A stretch of 5,917 nucleotides of DNA from Bacteroidota bacterium (GCA_017860375.1 JAGDMB010000290.1:1-5917); one strand, 5' to 3'; positions 1-5,662 are shown, counted from the first letter of the stretch. The notes: generated by a model not told the origin, from the letters alone. Program-made: numbers and translations.

Positions 1-70
1 CCTGCATGTTTGATGAAAATAAAAGCAGCAATAAAAGGGTCAATATTATTGCAGCCAAAGGTTGTTTCAT
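1..70 (-). CDS. Partial exported protein, N-terminal signal peptide only (runs off left edge)
   Basis: Reading the minus strand from an ATG at 70-68 gives 23 codons that stay open to the window edge. They form a clear signal peptide: a short basic start (Met-Lys-Gln-Pro), then a hydrophobic core (LAAIILTLLLLLLF), then a polar Ser-Ser-Asn-Met-Gln stretch where cleavage could occur. The mature protein lies outside the window, so its function cannot be named. An in-frame ATG at 112-110 would add 14 residues (MNQKPRPLFLPGKS). I prefer the inner start because it gives a conventional short basic n-region. The gene lies downstream of, and on the same strand as, the 353-1600 exported protein, with 282 bp between them, so co-transcription is possible but not shown. 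Plus-strand frames over the same bases are also open but have no such recognisable feature. Confidence 0.55.
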   Translation of the reverse strand, partial: MKQPLAAIILTLLLLLLFSSNMQ

Positions 71-352
71 GCTTTTCCCCGGGAGAAAAAGCGGTCTTGG
101 TTTCTGATTCATACGAATGGGTTGTTAATAATTATGTACGTTAGGTTTCATGCAAATGGATAAAAGGAAGCCATAACAAATTTATACGGAATAAATCATT
201 TCGATTCTCTTTTCGATAAAACTTTAAGGCCTCATTACGGTATAAAGTCCATTTTCTGTGCTGCCTTAATAGCAGAACACATGGGAAGATTTATCTACTG
301 ACCGATGAAAACGTATGAATCTTTGCTTTGATAATGTCGGTGATGACCCGGT
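71..352. other. Intergenic region without a convincing gene
   Basis: This AT-rich stretch separates two minus-strand genes for exported proteins. I see no convincing RNA gene. No strong rho-independent terminator follows the 353-1600 gene; the best inverted repeat is a weak 4-bp stem near 259-274 (TGCT/AGCA). A plus-strand frame is open from 164 to 301 but has no ATG, GTG or TTG start at its head (see findings). A TAAATTTG box lies at 177-184 on the minus strand. Confidence 0.5.
177..184 (-). promoter_or_regulatory. Candidate -7 box (TAAATTTG) for the partial left-edge gene
   Basis: Read on the minus strand, these bases are TAAATTTG, an exact match to the Bacteroidota -7 consensus TAnnTTTG. 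The box lies about 65 bp upstream of the ATG at 112 and 107 bp upstream of the ATG at 70. No TTG is found at the expected -33 distance, so this is a weak candidate; an 8-bp match in AT-rich DNA can arise by chance. Confidence 0.25.
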
Positions 353-1600
353 TTATTCCGCTTTAAGCTGACTTTCATCTTCGAACAGGATGGGCAGCAT
401 GTACCGGATAATTTCACGGGTATAACCCGGATTGTTAATGAGGGTATAACAGGCAATATACTGCCACTTCTGCAGGTCGGGATGGTAAATAAAACTGGAA
501 GTTTTGTTACTTGATTTATAGGGAATAATATAAGAGTATCCGAATTTAAGGTCCTCCGTGGATTTGCAGAGTTTGTTTTTTTTCAGGTAGGCAGCAAGCA
601 CATTATCCGCGTTAAGAATGGCTTCTCCCTTTTTCACATTTTCAAAGCCCGAAGTCGGGGTGAACTCACTGATCACGATAACGGATTCATGCCATTTATA
701 GACTCCCCTGGGATTCAAACTGTCAAGCCGGGCGAGCAATGCCTGGTCGGTCAGTTCCTTGATACCGGATCCAGTGCCCTGTTTGTCCAGGACATCGGAA
801 ATAGCCGTTACGACAGCCATCCTTTGTTGTTCAAAATACTCCCGGGTCAACGGGGTTTTCAGGAAGTCGGCGTACTGGATGCAATAACCCACCAGTTTTT
901 CCGCTTCTTTTATGGTGGCAATGGTATCGCTTTCGATGAGCGGAAGAAACACTTTCTCAAAGTTTTTCTCATTCTGGGTCAATTCATTCAGGTCATACGG
1001 AGACTGCAGATCAAAAAGTTTTGCTTCACAAAAAACAGCGTAATTCCGAAGGCCTTTGGCTGCTTCGGCAAAATTATTTTCTTCCGCATACTTCAGGGCA
1101 AGACTGATCATTTTAAGCCCTCTTGTATACGCTTCAACTGTTTCGTCCTTGGTTACTGCGTTAAATTCCTTCCGGAAGTTCTTTTCTTTTTCAAACAAAA
1201 CCTGGTAATGCATCCGCTGGTACTTTATCTGGTTGTATACTTTATCCTTGTAACCCTTATAAAAATCAACGGAGTACGGATCCTTTCTGAATTCAGCCCT
1301 TTCGATGCGGGATTCAACGAGATCCCTTGCCTTAAAGAGTTCTTCCTCCACGACATATTCTTCATAGGCTTTTATGAACAGAGCCATATCAAGTTCACGC
1401 TGAACATTAAAAAGAGAGATATCGTGGGACTGTTTCAGGCGGGGAATTTGCAGCTGCAAACCTTCGATGCGGGTATCGAGGCTGTCAAAAAAAGCCGTGG
1501 TTTTAGGTGCCAGTGATTGGTCCTGAGACAACACATGAACCTGAAGCAAAAGCAGGATCAGAACAAATCCCGCCTTATTTATGTGTACGTTCTTCAGCAA
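353..1600 (-). CDS. Exported protein of unknown function, TTG start
   Basis: I do not recognise this 415-residue protein. Residues 1-25 form a type I signal peptide: a basic n-region with Lys3 and Lys9, a hydrophobic core (AGFVLILLLLQVHV), and probable cleavage at Leu-Ser before Gln26, a common Bacteroidota pattern. There is no lipobox Cys, so the product is probably periplasmic or secreted. Residues 60-270 look helical and highly charged, with a TPR-like helical stretch around 160-196 (ALKYAEENNFAEAAKGL). The last ~120 residues look mixed alpha/beta and aromatic. No catalytic motif is evident. The start codon is TTG (1600-1598): an in-frame TAA lies seven codons upstream and the first in-frame ATG encodes Met72, which would remove the signal peptide. 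The gene follows the repressor on the same strand, 376 bp downstream across the heptamer array. An A8 run (coding strand, 583-576) encodes the Lys-Lys-Asn near residue 340. Confidence 0.75.
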   Translation of the reverse strand: MLKNVHINKAGFVLILLLLQVHVLSQDQSLAPKTTAFFDSLDTRIEGLQLQIPRLKQSHDISLFNVQRELDMALFIKAYEEYVVEEELFKARDLVESRIERAEFRKDPYSVDFYKGYKDKVYNQIKYQRMHYQVLFEKEKNFRKEFNAVTKDETVEAYTRGLKMISLALKYAEENNFAEAAKGLRNYAVFCEAKLFDLQSPYDLNELTQNEKNFEKVFLPLIESDTIATIKEAEKLVGYCIQYADFLKTPLTREYFEQQRMAVVTAISDVLDKQGTGSGIKELTDQALLARLDSLNPRGVYKWHESVIVISEFTPTSGFENVKKGEAILNADNVLAAYLKKNKLCKSTEDLKFGYSYIIPYKSSNKTSSFIYHPDLQKWQYIACYTLINNPGYTREIIRYMLPILFEDESQLKAE

Positions 1601-1676
1601 CGGAAATTTTTCTTTCAGTTATTTCCTGATACGTAAAAAATCAACATGGGTTCGATTCTATTTTGAATGCCATTTC
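1601..1676. other. Spacer between exported-protein gene and heptamer array
   Basis: This 76-bp spacer lies upstream of the TTG start at 1600. Read on the minus strand it has no Shine-Dalgarno sequence and no good TTTG / TAnnTTTG pair. An ATG in another frame (1646-1644) opens only nine codons before a stop. I see no terminator or RNA structure. The exported-protein gene therefore has either an unrecognised promoter or read-through from the repressor gene. Confidence 0.4.
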
Positions 1677-1767
1677 GTGTTATGTGTTCTGCGTTCGGTG
1701 TTCAGTGTTCAGTGTTCAGTGTTCGGTGTTCGGTGTTAGGTGTTAGGTGTTCGATGTTCAGTGTTCG
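1677..1767. repeat. Heptamer tandem repeat, family A (GTGTTCR x13)
   Basis: Thirteen consecutive 7-nt units run without any insertion or deletion. Three are GTGTTCA, four are GTGTTCG and two are GTGTTAG; the others are GTGTTAT, GTGTTCT, GCGTTCG and ATGTTCA. On the minus strand the unit reads YGAACAC. Because 7 is not a multiple of 3, the array cannot encode a simple short peptide repeat. This is the leftmost of three heptamer blocks in the gap between the exported-protein and repressor genes. Confidence 0.9.
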
Positions 1768-1774
1768 GTTTTTG

Positions 1775-1823
1775 TTCACGGTTCATGGTTCGCAGTTAAT
1801 GGTCATCCGTCAACTGTCAACTT
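1775..1823. repeat. Heptamer tandem repeat, family B (TTCAYGG grading into TCAACTG)
   Basis: Seven 7-nt steps follow family A after a T-rich junction at 1768-1774. The units are TTCACGG, TTCATGG, TTCGCAG, TTAATGG, TCATCCG, TCAACTG and TCAACTT. The units are more divergent than in the flanking blocks, and the unit drifts from a TTCAYGG type to a TCAACTG type while keeping the 7-nt step. A T-rich, non-repeated stretch at 1824-1850, including nine T in a row at 1841-1849, separates it from family C. Confidence 0.65.
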
Positions 1824-1850
1824 TTTCATTGGCTTTGTTCTTTTTTTTTG

Positions 1851-1976
1851 TTCCTGGTTCCTGGTTCTTGGCTCTTTGTTCTTGGCTCTTGGTTCCTGGT
1901 TCTTGGCTCTTTGTTCTTTGTTCTTTGCTCTTTGTTCTTAGCTCTTGGCTCCTGGTTCTTGGCTCCCGGTTCTTCC
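1851..1976. repeat. Heptamer tandem repeat, family C (YTCYTGG x17, plus one degenerate unit)
   Basis: Seventeen 7-nt units run without indels from 1851 to 1969, all with T at position 2, C at position 3 and G at position 7; the consensus is YTCYTGG. A degenerate eighteenth step (TTCTTCC) ends at 1976, directly against the repressor stop codon (1977-1979). A higher-order duplication is visible: 26 bases from 1858 recur exactly from 1893, an offset of 35 nt or five units, which indicates growth by unequal exchange or slippage. On the minus strand, the transcribed sense of the repressor, it reads as repeats of CCAAGAA/CCAAGAG. Confidence 0.92.
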
Positions 1977-2783
1977 CTATTCCTTATCCTTCAGTTTTCT
2001 CTTGAGGGCATTGATGTCCTTTTTAAGGGTATGGACAGCTTTAAAAAGGTCTTCCTGCGGAAGGACCGGATCCGGTATTTCGCTGCTGATGTAATTCACG
2101 AATTTCCAGACTTCCTTTATTTCATTAATTTGGATATCAAAAGGTTCATACAGCGGATTCAGGGAATAAAGGCAAAGCTTGTGTTCCTTTTCGATGAGGT
2201 TTTCGGCTATTTTGAAAACAATGCCTTCATCGAGTGTAAGCACAATATATCCGTGACCGTCGATTATGGTATTCCAGTCCTGCACAAATTCCCCTGTCAC
2301 CCATGACCGTGACGGGATGGGGAGCATGGAATCACCGGTAAGCTGAAAGGTGCGGTACTTTTTTTGCCGCGACAGAAAGGGAAGGTGGAAAACCGGCAGT
2401 TCGCTGATGAATTCAGGATCAGCAAAGCCCGTGGCGTAACCGGCCTTTGCCTTTTCACTGACCAGTTCAATGTTTTCCGCATTGTCGCTGTTGATGGTGG
2501 TAGCCAGGACACGGATATTGCTGCCCTTAAGGTACACATCCCCGCCCCTTTCAACCTGGGAGAGCTGGCTTTCGGAAACGACCGAAAGATTCACTTTCAC
2601 CAGGGTATCAATGGCAATGCCATAGTATTTTGAAAAAGCGATCAGGGCCTGCAAGGTAGGCTGACTGACCTCGTTTTCGTACCCGCTGAGGGTGGAACGC
2701 TTCATTTTGAGTGCAAAGGCCACATCGTCCTGGGTGCGGCCCCTGCGTTTCCGGAGGAATTTAATGTTGGAGGAGAAGTACAT
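1977..2783 (-). CDS. LexA-like transcriptional repressor (XRE HTH + S24 self-cleaving domain)
   Basis: This 268-residue regulator has an XRE-type helix-turn-helix at about residues 5-62 (TQDDVAFALKMKRSTLSGYE, then PTLQALIAFSKYYGI). The LexA/UmuD-like S24 domain spans about 110-232. It shows an Ala114-Gly115 cleavage bond (KAKAGYATGF), a nucleophile Ser152 in TGDSM, and general base Lys191 in GIVFKIAEN. The spacing of cleavage site to Ser (38) and Ser to Lys (39) is close to E. coli LexA (35 and 37), so RecA-stimulated self-cleavage is plausible. Residues 246-264 carry hydrophobic residues at 246, 250, 253, 257, 260 and 264, a regular 4-3 heptad pattern predicting a C-terminal coiled coil. The gene diverges from dinB across 153 bp containing two palindromes it may bind. 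It is probably autoregulated. The family is clear; control of dinB is inferred from the arrangement. The exact regulator subfamily is not known to me. Confidence 0.9.
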   Translation of the reverse strand: MYFSSNIKFLRKRRGRTQDDVAFALKMKRSTLSGYENEVSQPTLQALIAFSKYYGIAIDTLVKVNLSVVSESQLSQVERGGDVYLKGSNIRVLATTINSDNAENIELVSEKAKAGYATGFADPEFISELPVFHLPFLSRQKKYRTFQLTGDSMLPIPSRSWVTGEFVQDWNTIIDGHGYIVLTLDEGIVFKIAENLIEKEHKLCLYSLNPLYEPFDIQINEIKEVWKFVNYISSEIPDPVLPQEDLFKAVHTLKKDINALKRKLKDKE

Positions 2784-2816
2784 GGTTATTAGTATTTAAG
2801 TTAATATGTTATAATT

Positions 2817-2832
2817 CCCCTCCAGGGAGGGG
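2817..2832. promoter_or_regulatory. GC-rich hairpin in the leader of the repressor gene
   Basis: CCCCTCC (2817-2823) and GGAGGGG (2826-2832) are perfect inverted copies in an otherwise AT-rich intergenic region; a flanking T-A pair extends the stem. If transcription starts from the candidate promoter upstream, the hairpin lies in the 5' untranslated leader, about 33 bases before the repressor ATG. It could affect mRNA stability or translation, or be a remnant of a dispersed intergenic repeat. It is not followed by a T tract, so it is not a standard terminator. Confidence 0.55.
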
Positions 2833-2843
2833 ATTTAATTCTA

Positions 2844-2872
2844 CAAAAATTCTATTGTAAATATAATACAAA
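2844..2872 (-). promoter_or_regulatory. Candidate promoter of the LexA-like repressor gene
   Basis: Read on the minus strand, TTTG at 2872-2869 is followed after 17 bp by AATTTTTG at 2851-2844. This fits the Bacteroidota -33 TTTG and -7 TAnnTTTG pattern with one mismatch in the -7 box. Transcription would begin about 50 bases before the ATG at 2783. The left operator copy (2875-2889) lies immediately upstream of the -33 box, so a bound repressor could also limit its own expression. Confidence 0.35.
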
Positions 2873-2874
2873 AA

Positions 2875-2889
2875 GATTATATTATAATC
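2875..2889. promoter_or_regulatory. Putative LexA-like operator, copy 1 (GATTAT-N3-ATAATC)
   Basis: GATTAT (2875-2880) and ATAATC (2884-2889) form a perfect palindrome around a 3-bp centre. The same half-sites and spacing recur 24 bp to the right. A two-fold-symmetric site of about 15 bp suits a dimeric XRE repressor. It is assigned to the adjacent repressor by position only. Confidence 0.55.
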
Positions 2890-2898
2890 ATTTATTTT

Positions 2899-2913
2899 GA
2901 TTATTATATAATC
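2899..2913. promoter_or_regulatory. Putative LexA-like operator, copy 2 (GATTAT-N3-ATAATC)
   Basis: This is the second copy of the palindrome, with GATTAT at 2899-2904 and ATAATC at 2908-2913. The symmetry extends by one more base pair on each side (T2898 with A2914). Its centre is 24 bp from that of copy 1, slightly more than two helical turns. It lies 23 bp before the dinB ATG and overlaps the likely dinB promoter: a -7-like TTATTTTG ends at 2899, and a looser TTTTG / TAACAATTG pair (2895-2899 and 2920-2928) would place this site in its spacer. Binding here would block dinB transcription. Confidence 0.55.
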
Positions 2914-2936
2914 ATTTACTAACAATTGGATCTGTT

Positions 2937-4205
2937 ATGCCGGAAAGCGGGGAAAAAAACATCATCCATCTCGACCTGGACACCTTTTTTGTATCGGTGG
3001 AACGGTTGATCAACAGCAGGTTGAAGGGAAAGCCGGTGATCATCGGAGGCGCCTCAGACCGGGGTGTGGTGGCCAGCTGCAGTTATGAGGCCAGGCAATA
3101 CGGCATTCATTCGGCCATGCCCATACGAATGGCCCGCCAGCTGTGTGCCGACGCCATCATACTGAGGGGTGATATGGAGCTGTACAGCCGGTATTCCAAC
3201 CTGGTTACCGGTATCATCGAGTCCGTCGCACCGGTGGTTGAAAAAGCATCGGTCGACGAGCATTACATCGACATTACCGGGATGGACCGTTTTTACGGTT
3301 CGCTTGCATGGACGCAGGAGTTGCGCCGGAAGATCATCCGTGAAACCGGGCTGCCCATTTCCTTCGGGCTTTCGGTCAACAAAACCGTGTCGAAAATTGC
3401 CACGGGAGAAGCGAAGCCTAATGGTGAAAAGCAGGTGCCGGCCGAAGGAGTAAAACCCTTCCTGCATCCCCTGCCTATCAGCAAGATACCGATGATCGGC
3501 GAAAAAACCTTTCACCTGCTTCGTTCCATGGGAATTGCCACGATCGGCACACTGAGCCTGATACCGGTGGAAATGATGGAAAAAGTGCTGGGCAAGAACG
3601 GAATCGTGATCTGGAAAAAGGCCAACGGCATCGATTCAACGCCCGTAACACCCTGCTGGGAACAGAAATCCATCAGCAGTGAAAGAACATTTGACAACGA
3701 CACCACCGATCCCGTTCTGTTGAATAATGTACTGGTCGGTATGGTGGAAAAGATCGCCTATGAATTGCGAAAGGACCAGAAGCTCACCTCATGCGTTACG
3801 GTAAAAATACGGTATTCCAACTTCGACACCCACACACTGCAAAAGCGTATCCCCTATACATCATTTGACCATAAGCTGATGGAAACCGCAAAAGAACTTT
3901 TTAAAAGGCTCTACCAGCGGCGCATGCTCATCCGCCTCATCGGTGTCCGGTTCAGCCACCTGGTACACGGCACCCCGCAGCTCAACCTGTTTGAGGACAC
4001 GCCCGAAATGGTACATCTTTATCAGGCCATCGACCGGATGCGCAGGCGGTATGGAAAGAAAGCAGTGATACGGGCAGTGGGGATGGGAGAGGAATCACTC
4101 ATACACGCAGTACTCCCACGGATCAAGCGCGACGGTTGTTTTGCGCTTGAAGGCGGTAGTGGTGCCCGTGAACAATTCCTGCAGCTTTCCGATTTTCCGG
4201 TCTGA
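2937..4205 (+). CDS. dinB: DNA polymerase IV (Y-family translesion polymerase)
   Basis: This 422-residue protein is an error-prone polymerase that copies across damaged template bases. The palm begins with HLDLDTFF, giving metal ligand Asp13 and probable steric-gate Phe18, which excludes ribonucleotides. The other catalytic pair is Asp107-Glu108 in SVDEHYIDITG. A fingers segment follows Asp13 (GGVVASCSYEAR-like region near 42-52), then a helix-hairpin-helix thumb around 176-220 (IPMIGEKTFHLLRSMGI), and a little-finger domain at about 245-345. Residues 348-352 (QLNLF) match the beta-clamp-binding consensus QLxLF. The ATG at 2937 gives the normal N-terminus. The gene is transcribed away from the LexA-like repressor, whose putative operators lie in its promoter region. 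The family-typical part ends near residue 383 (AVIRAVGM); the last ~36 residues are encoded antisense to the amylase 3' end and look like a non-family extension. Confidence 0.94.
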   Translation: MPESGEKNIIHLDLDTFFVSVERLINSRLKGKPVIIGGASDRGVVASCSYEARQYGIHSAMPIRMARQLCADAIILRGDMELYSRYSNLVTGIIESVAPVVEKASVDEHYIDITGMDRFYGSLAWTQELRRKIIRETGLPISFGLSVNKTVSKIATGEAKPNGEKQVPAEGVKPFLHPLPISKIPMIGEKTFHLLRSMGIATIGTLSLIPVEMMEKVLGKNGIVIWKKANGIDSTPVTPCWEQKSISSERTFDNDTTDPVLLNNVLVGMVEKIAYELRKDQKLTSCVTVKIRYSNFDTHTLQKRIPYTSFDHKLMETAKELFKRLYQRRMLIRLIGVRFSHLVHGTPQLNLFEDTPEMVHLYQAIDRMRRRYGKKAVIRAVGMGEESLIHAVLPRIKRDGCFALEGGSGAREQFLQLSDFPV

Positions 4206-5597
4206 ACGCAAGGTATAATTCACCGGTTCATCCCCCAGGTTACAGATGACCAGCACCCGATCCTCTCCTGCCTGCCGGATAAATGCAAACACATTGCTGT
4301 CGGCCGCAACGGACAGTACATCAAGCTTTCCTCCGTCCTTGCCGCTTGCCAGCGCTTTGTTGTTTTCTTTTATGGCATCCAGTTTTTTATAGAAATCAGT
4401 GTAGCTATAGGCGTCCCAATTGATGGTGTCTTTCACAAAGAATTTGAGCCGCTCATTGAACGCTGATTCCTGTCCGTTATATACCAGCATCATGTCCGGG
4501 AGGGTGGCCGCCAGCACTGCAAATGTCCTGGCCCCATCGCCCATTCTTTCAAATTCCGTACCTGCCCAGGAATTTTCATCGTGATTGGAAGTGAACTGCA
4601 TAAGCAGGGAATTTCCGGGATAAACAGAATCCACCCACTGAAAATGCTCGGCGATGGCATACGCGTCTTTTCTGTTTTTTGCGATGTCATTGAAAATATG
4701 GTGCAGTTTCCAGTCATAACTCATATCAAACGCGGTCCGGTGATATTCAGGTCCCTCCGCCTCGGCCAGCATGAAAACAGGTTTTACCTTGTCCAGTTCG
4801 GGCCTCAATTGTTCCCAGAAATCCATCGGAACACCATGGGCAACGTCGCAGCGGTAGCCATCCACATCAAATTCTTTCAGCCAGTATGTAAAGATCTTTA
4901 TAAACTCTTTGCGCAGGTCGTCATTGTCGAAATTCAGTTCTGCCGTATCCCACCAGTCGTATTCAGTCGGGTGAATAGGATAGGTCATCTTCAGCTTTTT
5001 CAGTTTTTTAAAGTATTCCGGGTGTTCTTTCATCCAGACCGGATTCCATGGGATACTGTCGGGGTTGATCCGCATGTAGTAATCCGGATGCGTTTTCACC
5101 CATGGGTGATCCCAGCCGGTATGATTGATCGCAATATCCAGAATGACGTACATCCCCAATTCATGAATCTTATCCACAAGCGATTTAAAATCCTCCAGCG
5201 TCCCATATTCCGGATTAACCGAGAGGTAGTCACTGCTTGCATAATAGCTGCCCAGGTATTTTTTTCGTTCAGCCGGATCTTTAATCTCTTCGATTAAAAT
5301 GCTGGGTGTTGCTTTCCGGTTCATTTCGCTGATCGGAAAGACAGGCATCAACCAGAGGATATCAACCCCAAGCTCTTTTAACCGTGGGAGATCCTTTTCA
5401 ACTGCCCTGAAAGTTCCTTCGGGTGAATACTGCCTGATGTTAACCTCGTAGATGATGGCATTCTTCGACCATTCGACGTGATTTACCTGGCTCATGACAG
5501 GTTCCGGGATGCTTTGTTTTTCCTTTTCAGGCTGCGGTTTGCAGGCAGAAAAGAAAGCCGTTATCAGGATGGCTGACGCAACAAATTGAATTCTCAT
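4095..5597 (-). CDS. GH13 alpha-amylase-family lipoprotein
   Basis: This 500-residue enzyme is predicted to hydrolyse alpha-1,4-glucosidic bonds in starch-type glycans or maltooligosaccharides. Residues 1-19 are a lipoprotein signal peptide ending in FFSAC, with Cys19 the lipidated residue, so it should be anchored in the envelope. The four GH13 regions are present: DIAINH at 154-159, GYRCDVAH at 247-254 with nucleophile Asp251, MLAEAE at 276-281 with acid/base Glu279, and FTSNHDE at 335-341 with Asp340. A short domain B (about 160-225, rich in Trp and Pro) follows the third barrel strand, and a C-terminal beta domain (about 425-500) ends in PWEYCVY. The length leaves no obvious room for an inserted carbohydrate-binding module of the kind in SusG. 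It lies 125 bp downstream of a susD-family gene on the same strand, separated by a terminator. The exact subfamily and substrate cannot be fixed by eye. Confidence 0.93.
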   Translation of the reverse strand: MRIQFVASAILITAFFSACKPQPEKEKQSIPEPVMSQVNHVEWSKNAIIYEVNIRQYSPEGTFRAVEKDLPRLKELGVDILWLMPVFPISEMNRKATPSILIEEIKDPAERKKYLGSYYASSDYLSVNPEYGTLEDFKSLVDKIHELGMYVILDIAINHTGWDHPWVKTHPDYYMRINPDSIPWNPVWMKEHPEYFKKLKKLKMTYPIHPTEYDWWDTAELNFDNDDLRKEFIKIFTYWLKEFDVDGYRCDVAHGVPMDFWEQLRPELDKVKPVFMLAEAEGPEYHRTAFDMSYDWKLHHIFNDIAKNRKDAYAIAEHFQWVDSVYPGNSLLMQFTSNHDENSWAGTEFERMGDGARTFAVLAATLPDMMLVYNGQESAFNERLKFFVKDTINWDAYSYTDFYKKLDAIKENNKALASGKDGGKLDVLSVAADSNVFAFIRQAGEDRVLVICNLGDEPVNYTLRSDRKIGKLQELFTGTTTAFKRKTTVALDPWEYCVYE

Positions 5598-5662
5598 TAT
5601 CGGTTTTTATTTGTTTTTATACTATTGAAATTGAATACACTACCCTTCATCGGTCGGTAAGG

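Noticed and set aside
1..144. Two plus-strand open frames at the left edge (to stops at 144 and 113).
   Set aside because: The minus strand over the same bases encodes a textbook signal peptide; the plus-strand frames show no recognisable motif, so they are probably chance.
689..1516. A long plus-strand open frame (275 codons) antisense to the exported-protein gene.
   Set aside because: Its product is rich in Phe, Ile and Cys in a way typical of antisense translations, has no recognisable domain or plausible signal, and the minus-strand frame has a signal peptide and ordinary composition.
1677..1976. Possible CRISPR array.
   Set aside because: The units are 7 nt, directly adjacent and degenerate, with no 20-40 nt spacers and no cas genes nearby.
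1667..2306. Plus-strand open frames giving proteins rich in Leu, Phe, Trp, Ser and Cys (repeats like LVPGSWF and FVLCSL).
   Set aside because: They are translations of the 7-nt repeat, which repeats every seven residues in any frame, and one continues antisense through the repressor gene. The apparent hydrophobic segments are a by-product of T-rich heptamers.
2855..2871. Inverted repeat TTGTA-N7-TACAA as a possible third operator.
   Set aside because: Its half-sites differ from the GATTAT/ATAATC pair and it overlaps the candidate repressor promoter, where such AT-rich symmetry is easily accidental.
3054..3515. Several open frames on both strands inside dinB.
   Set aside because: They overlap the conserved catalytic and thumb regions of DinB in other frames and have no recognisable features of their own.
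4206..4235. Possible terminator for dinB (GAAC ... GTTC).
   Set aside because: Only a 4-bp stem with a long loop and no T tract; it lies inside the amylase coding sequence.
4581..5297. A 238-codon plus-strand open frame within the amylase gene.
   Set aside because: It is antisense to the GH13 catalytic core, whose four conserved regions are all intact on the minus strand.
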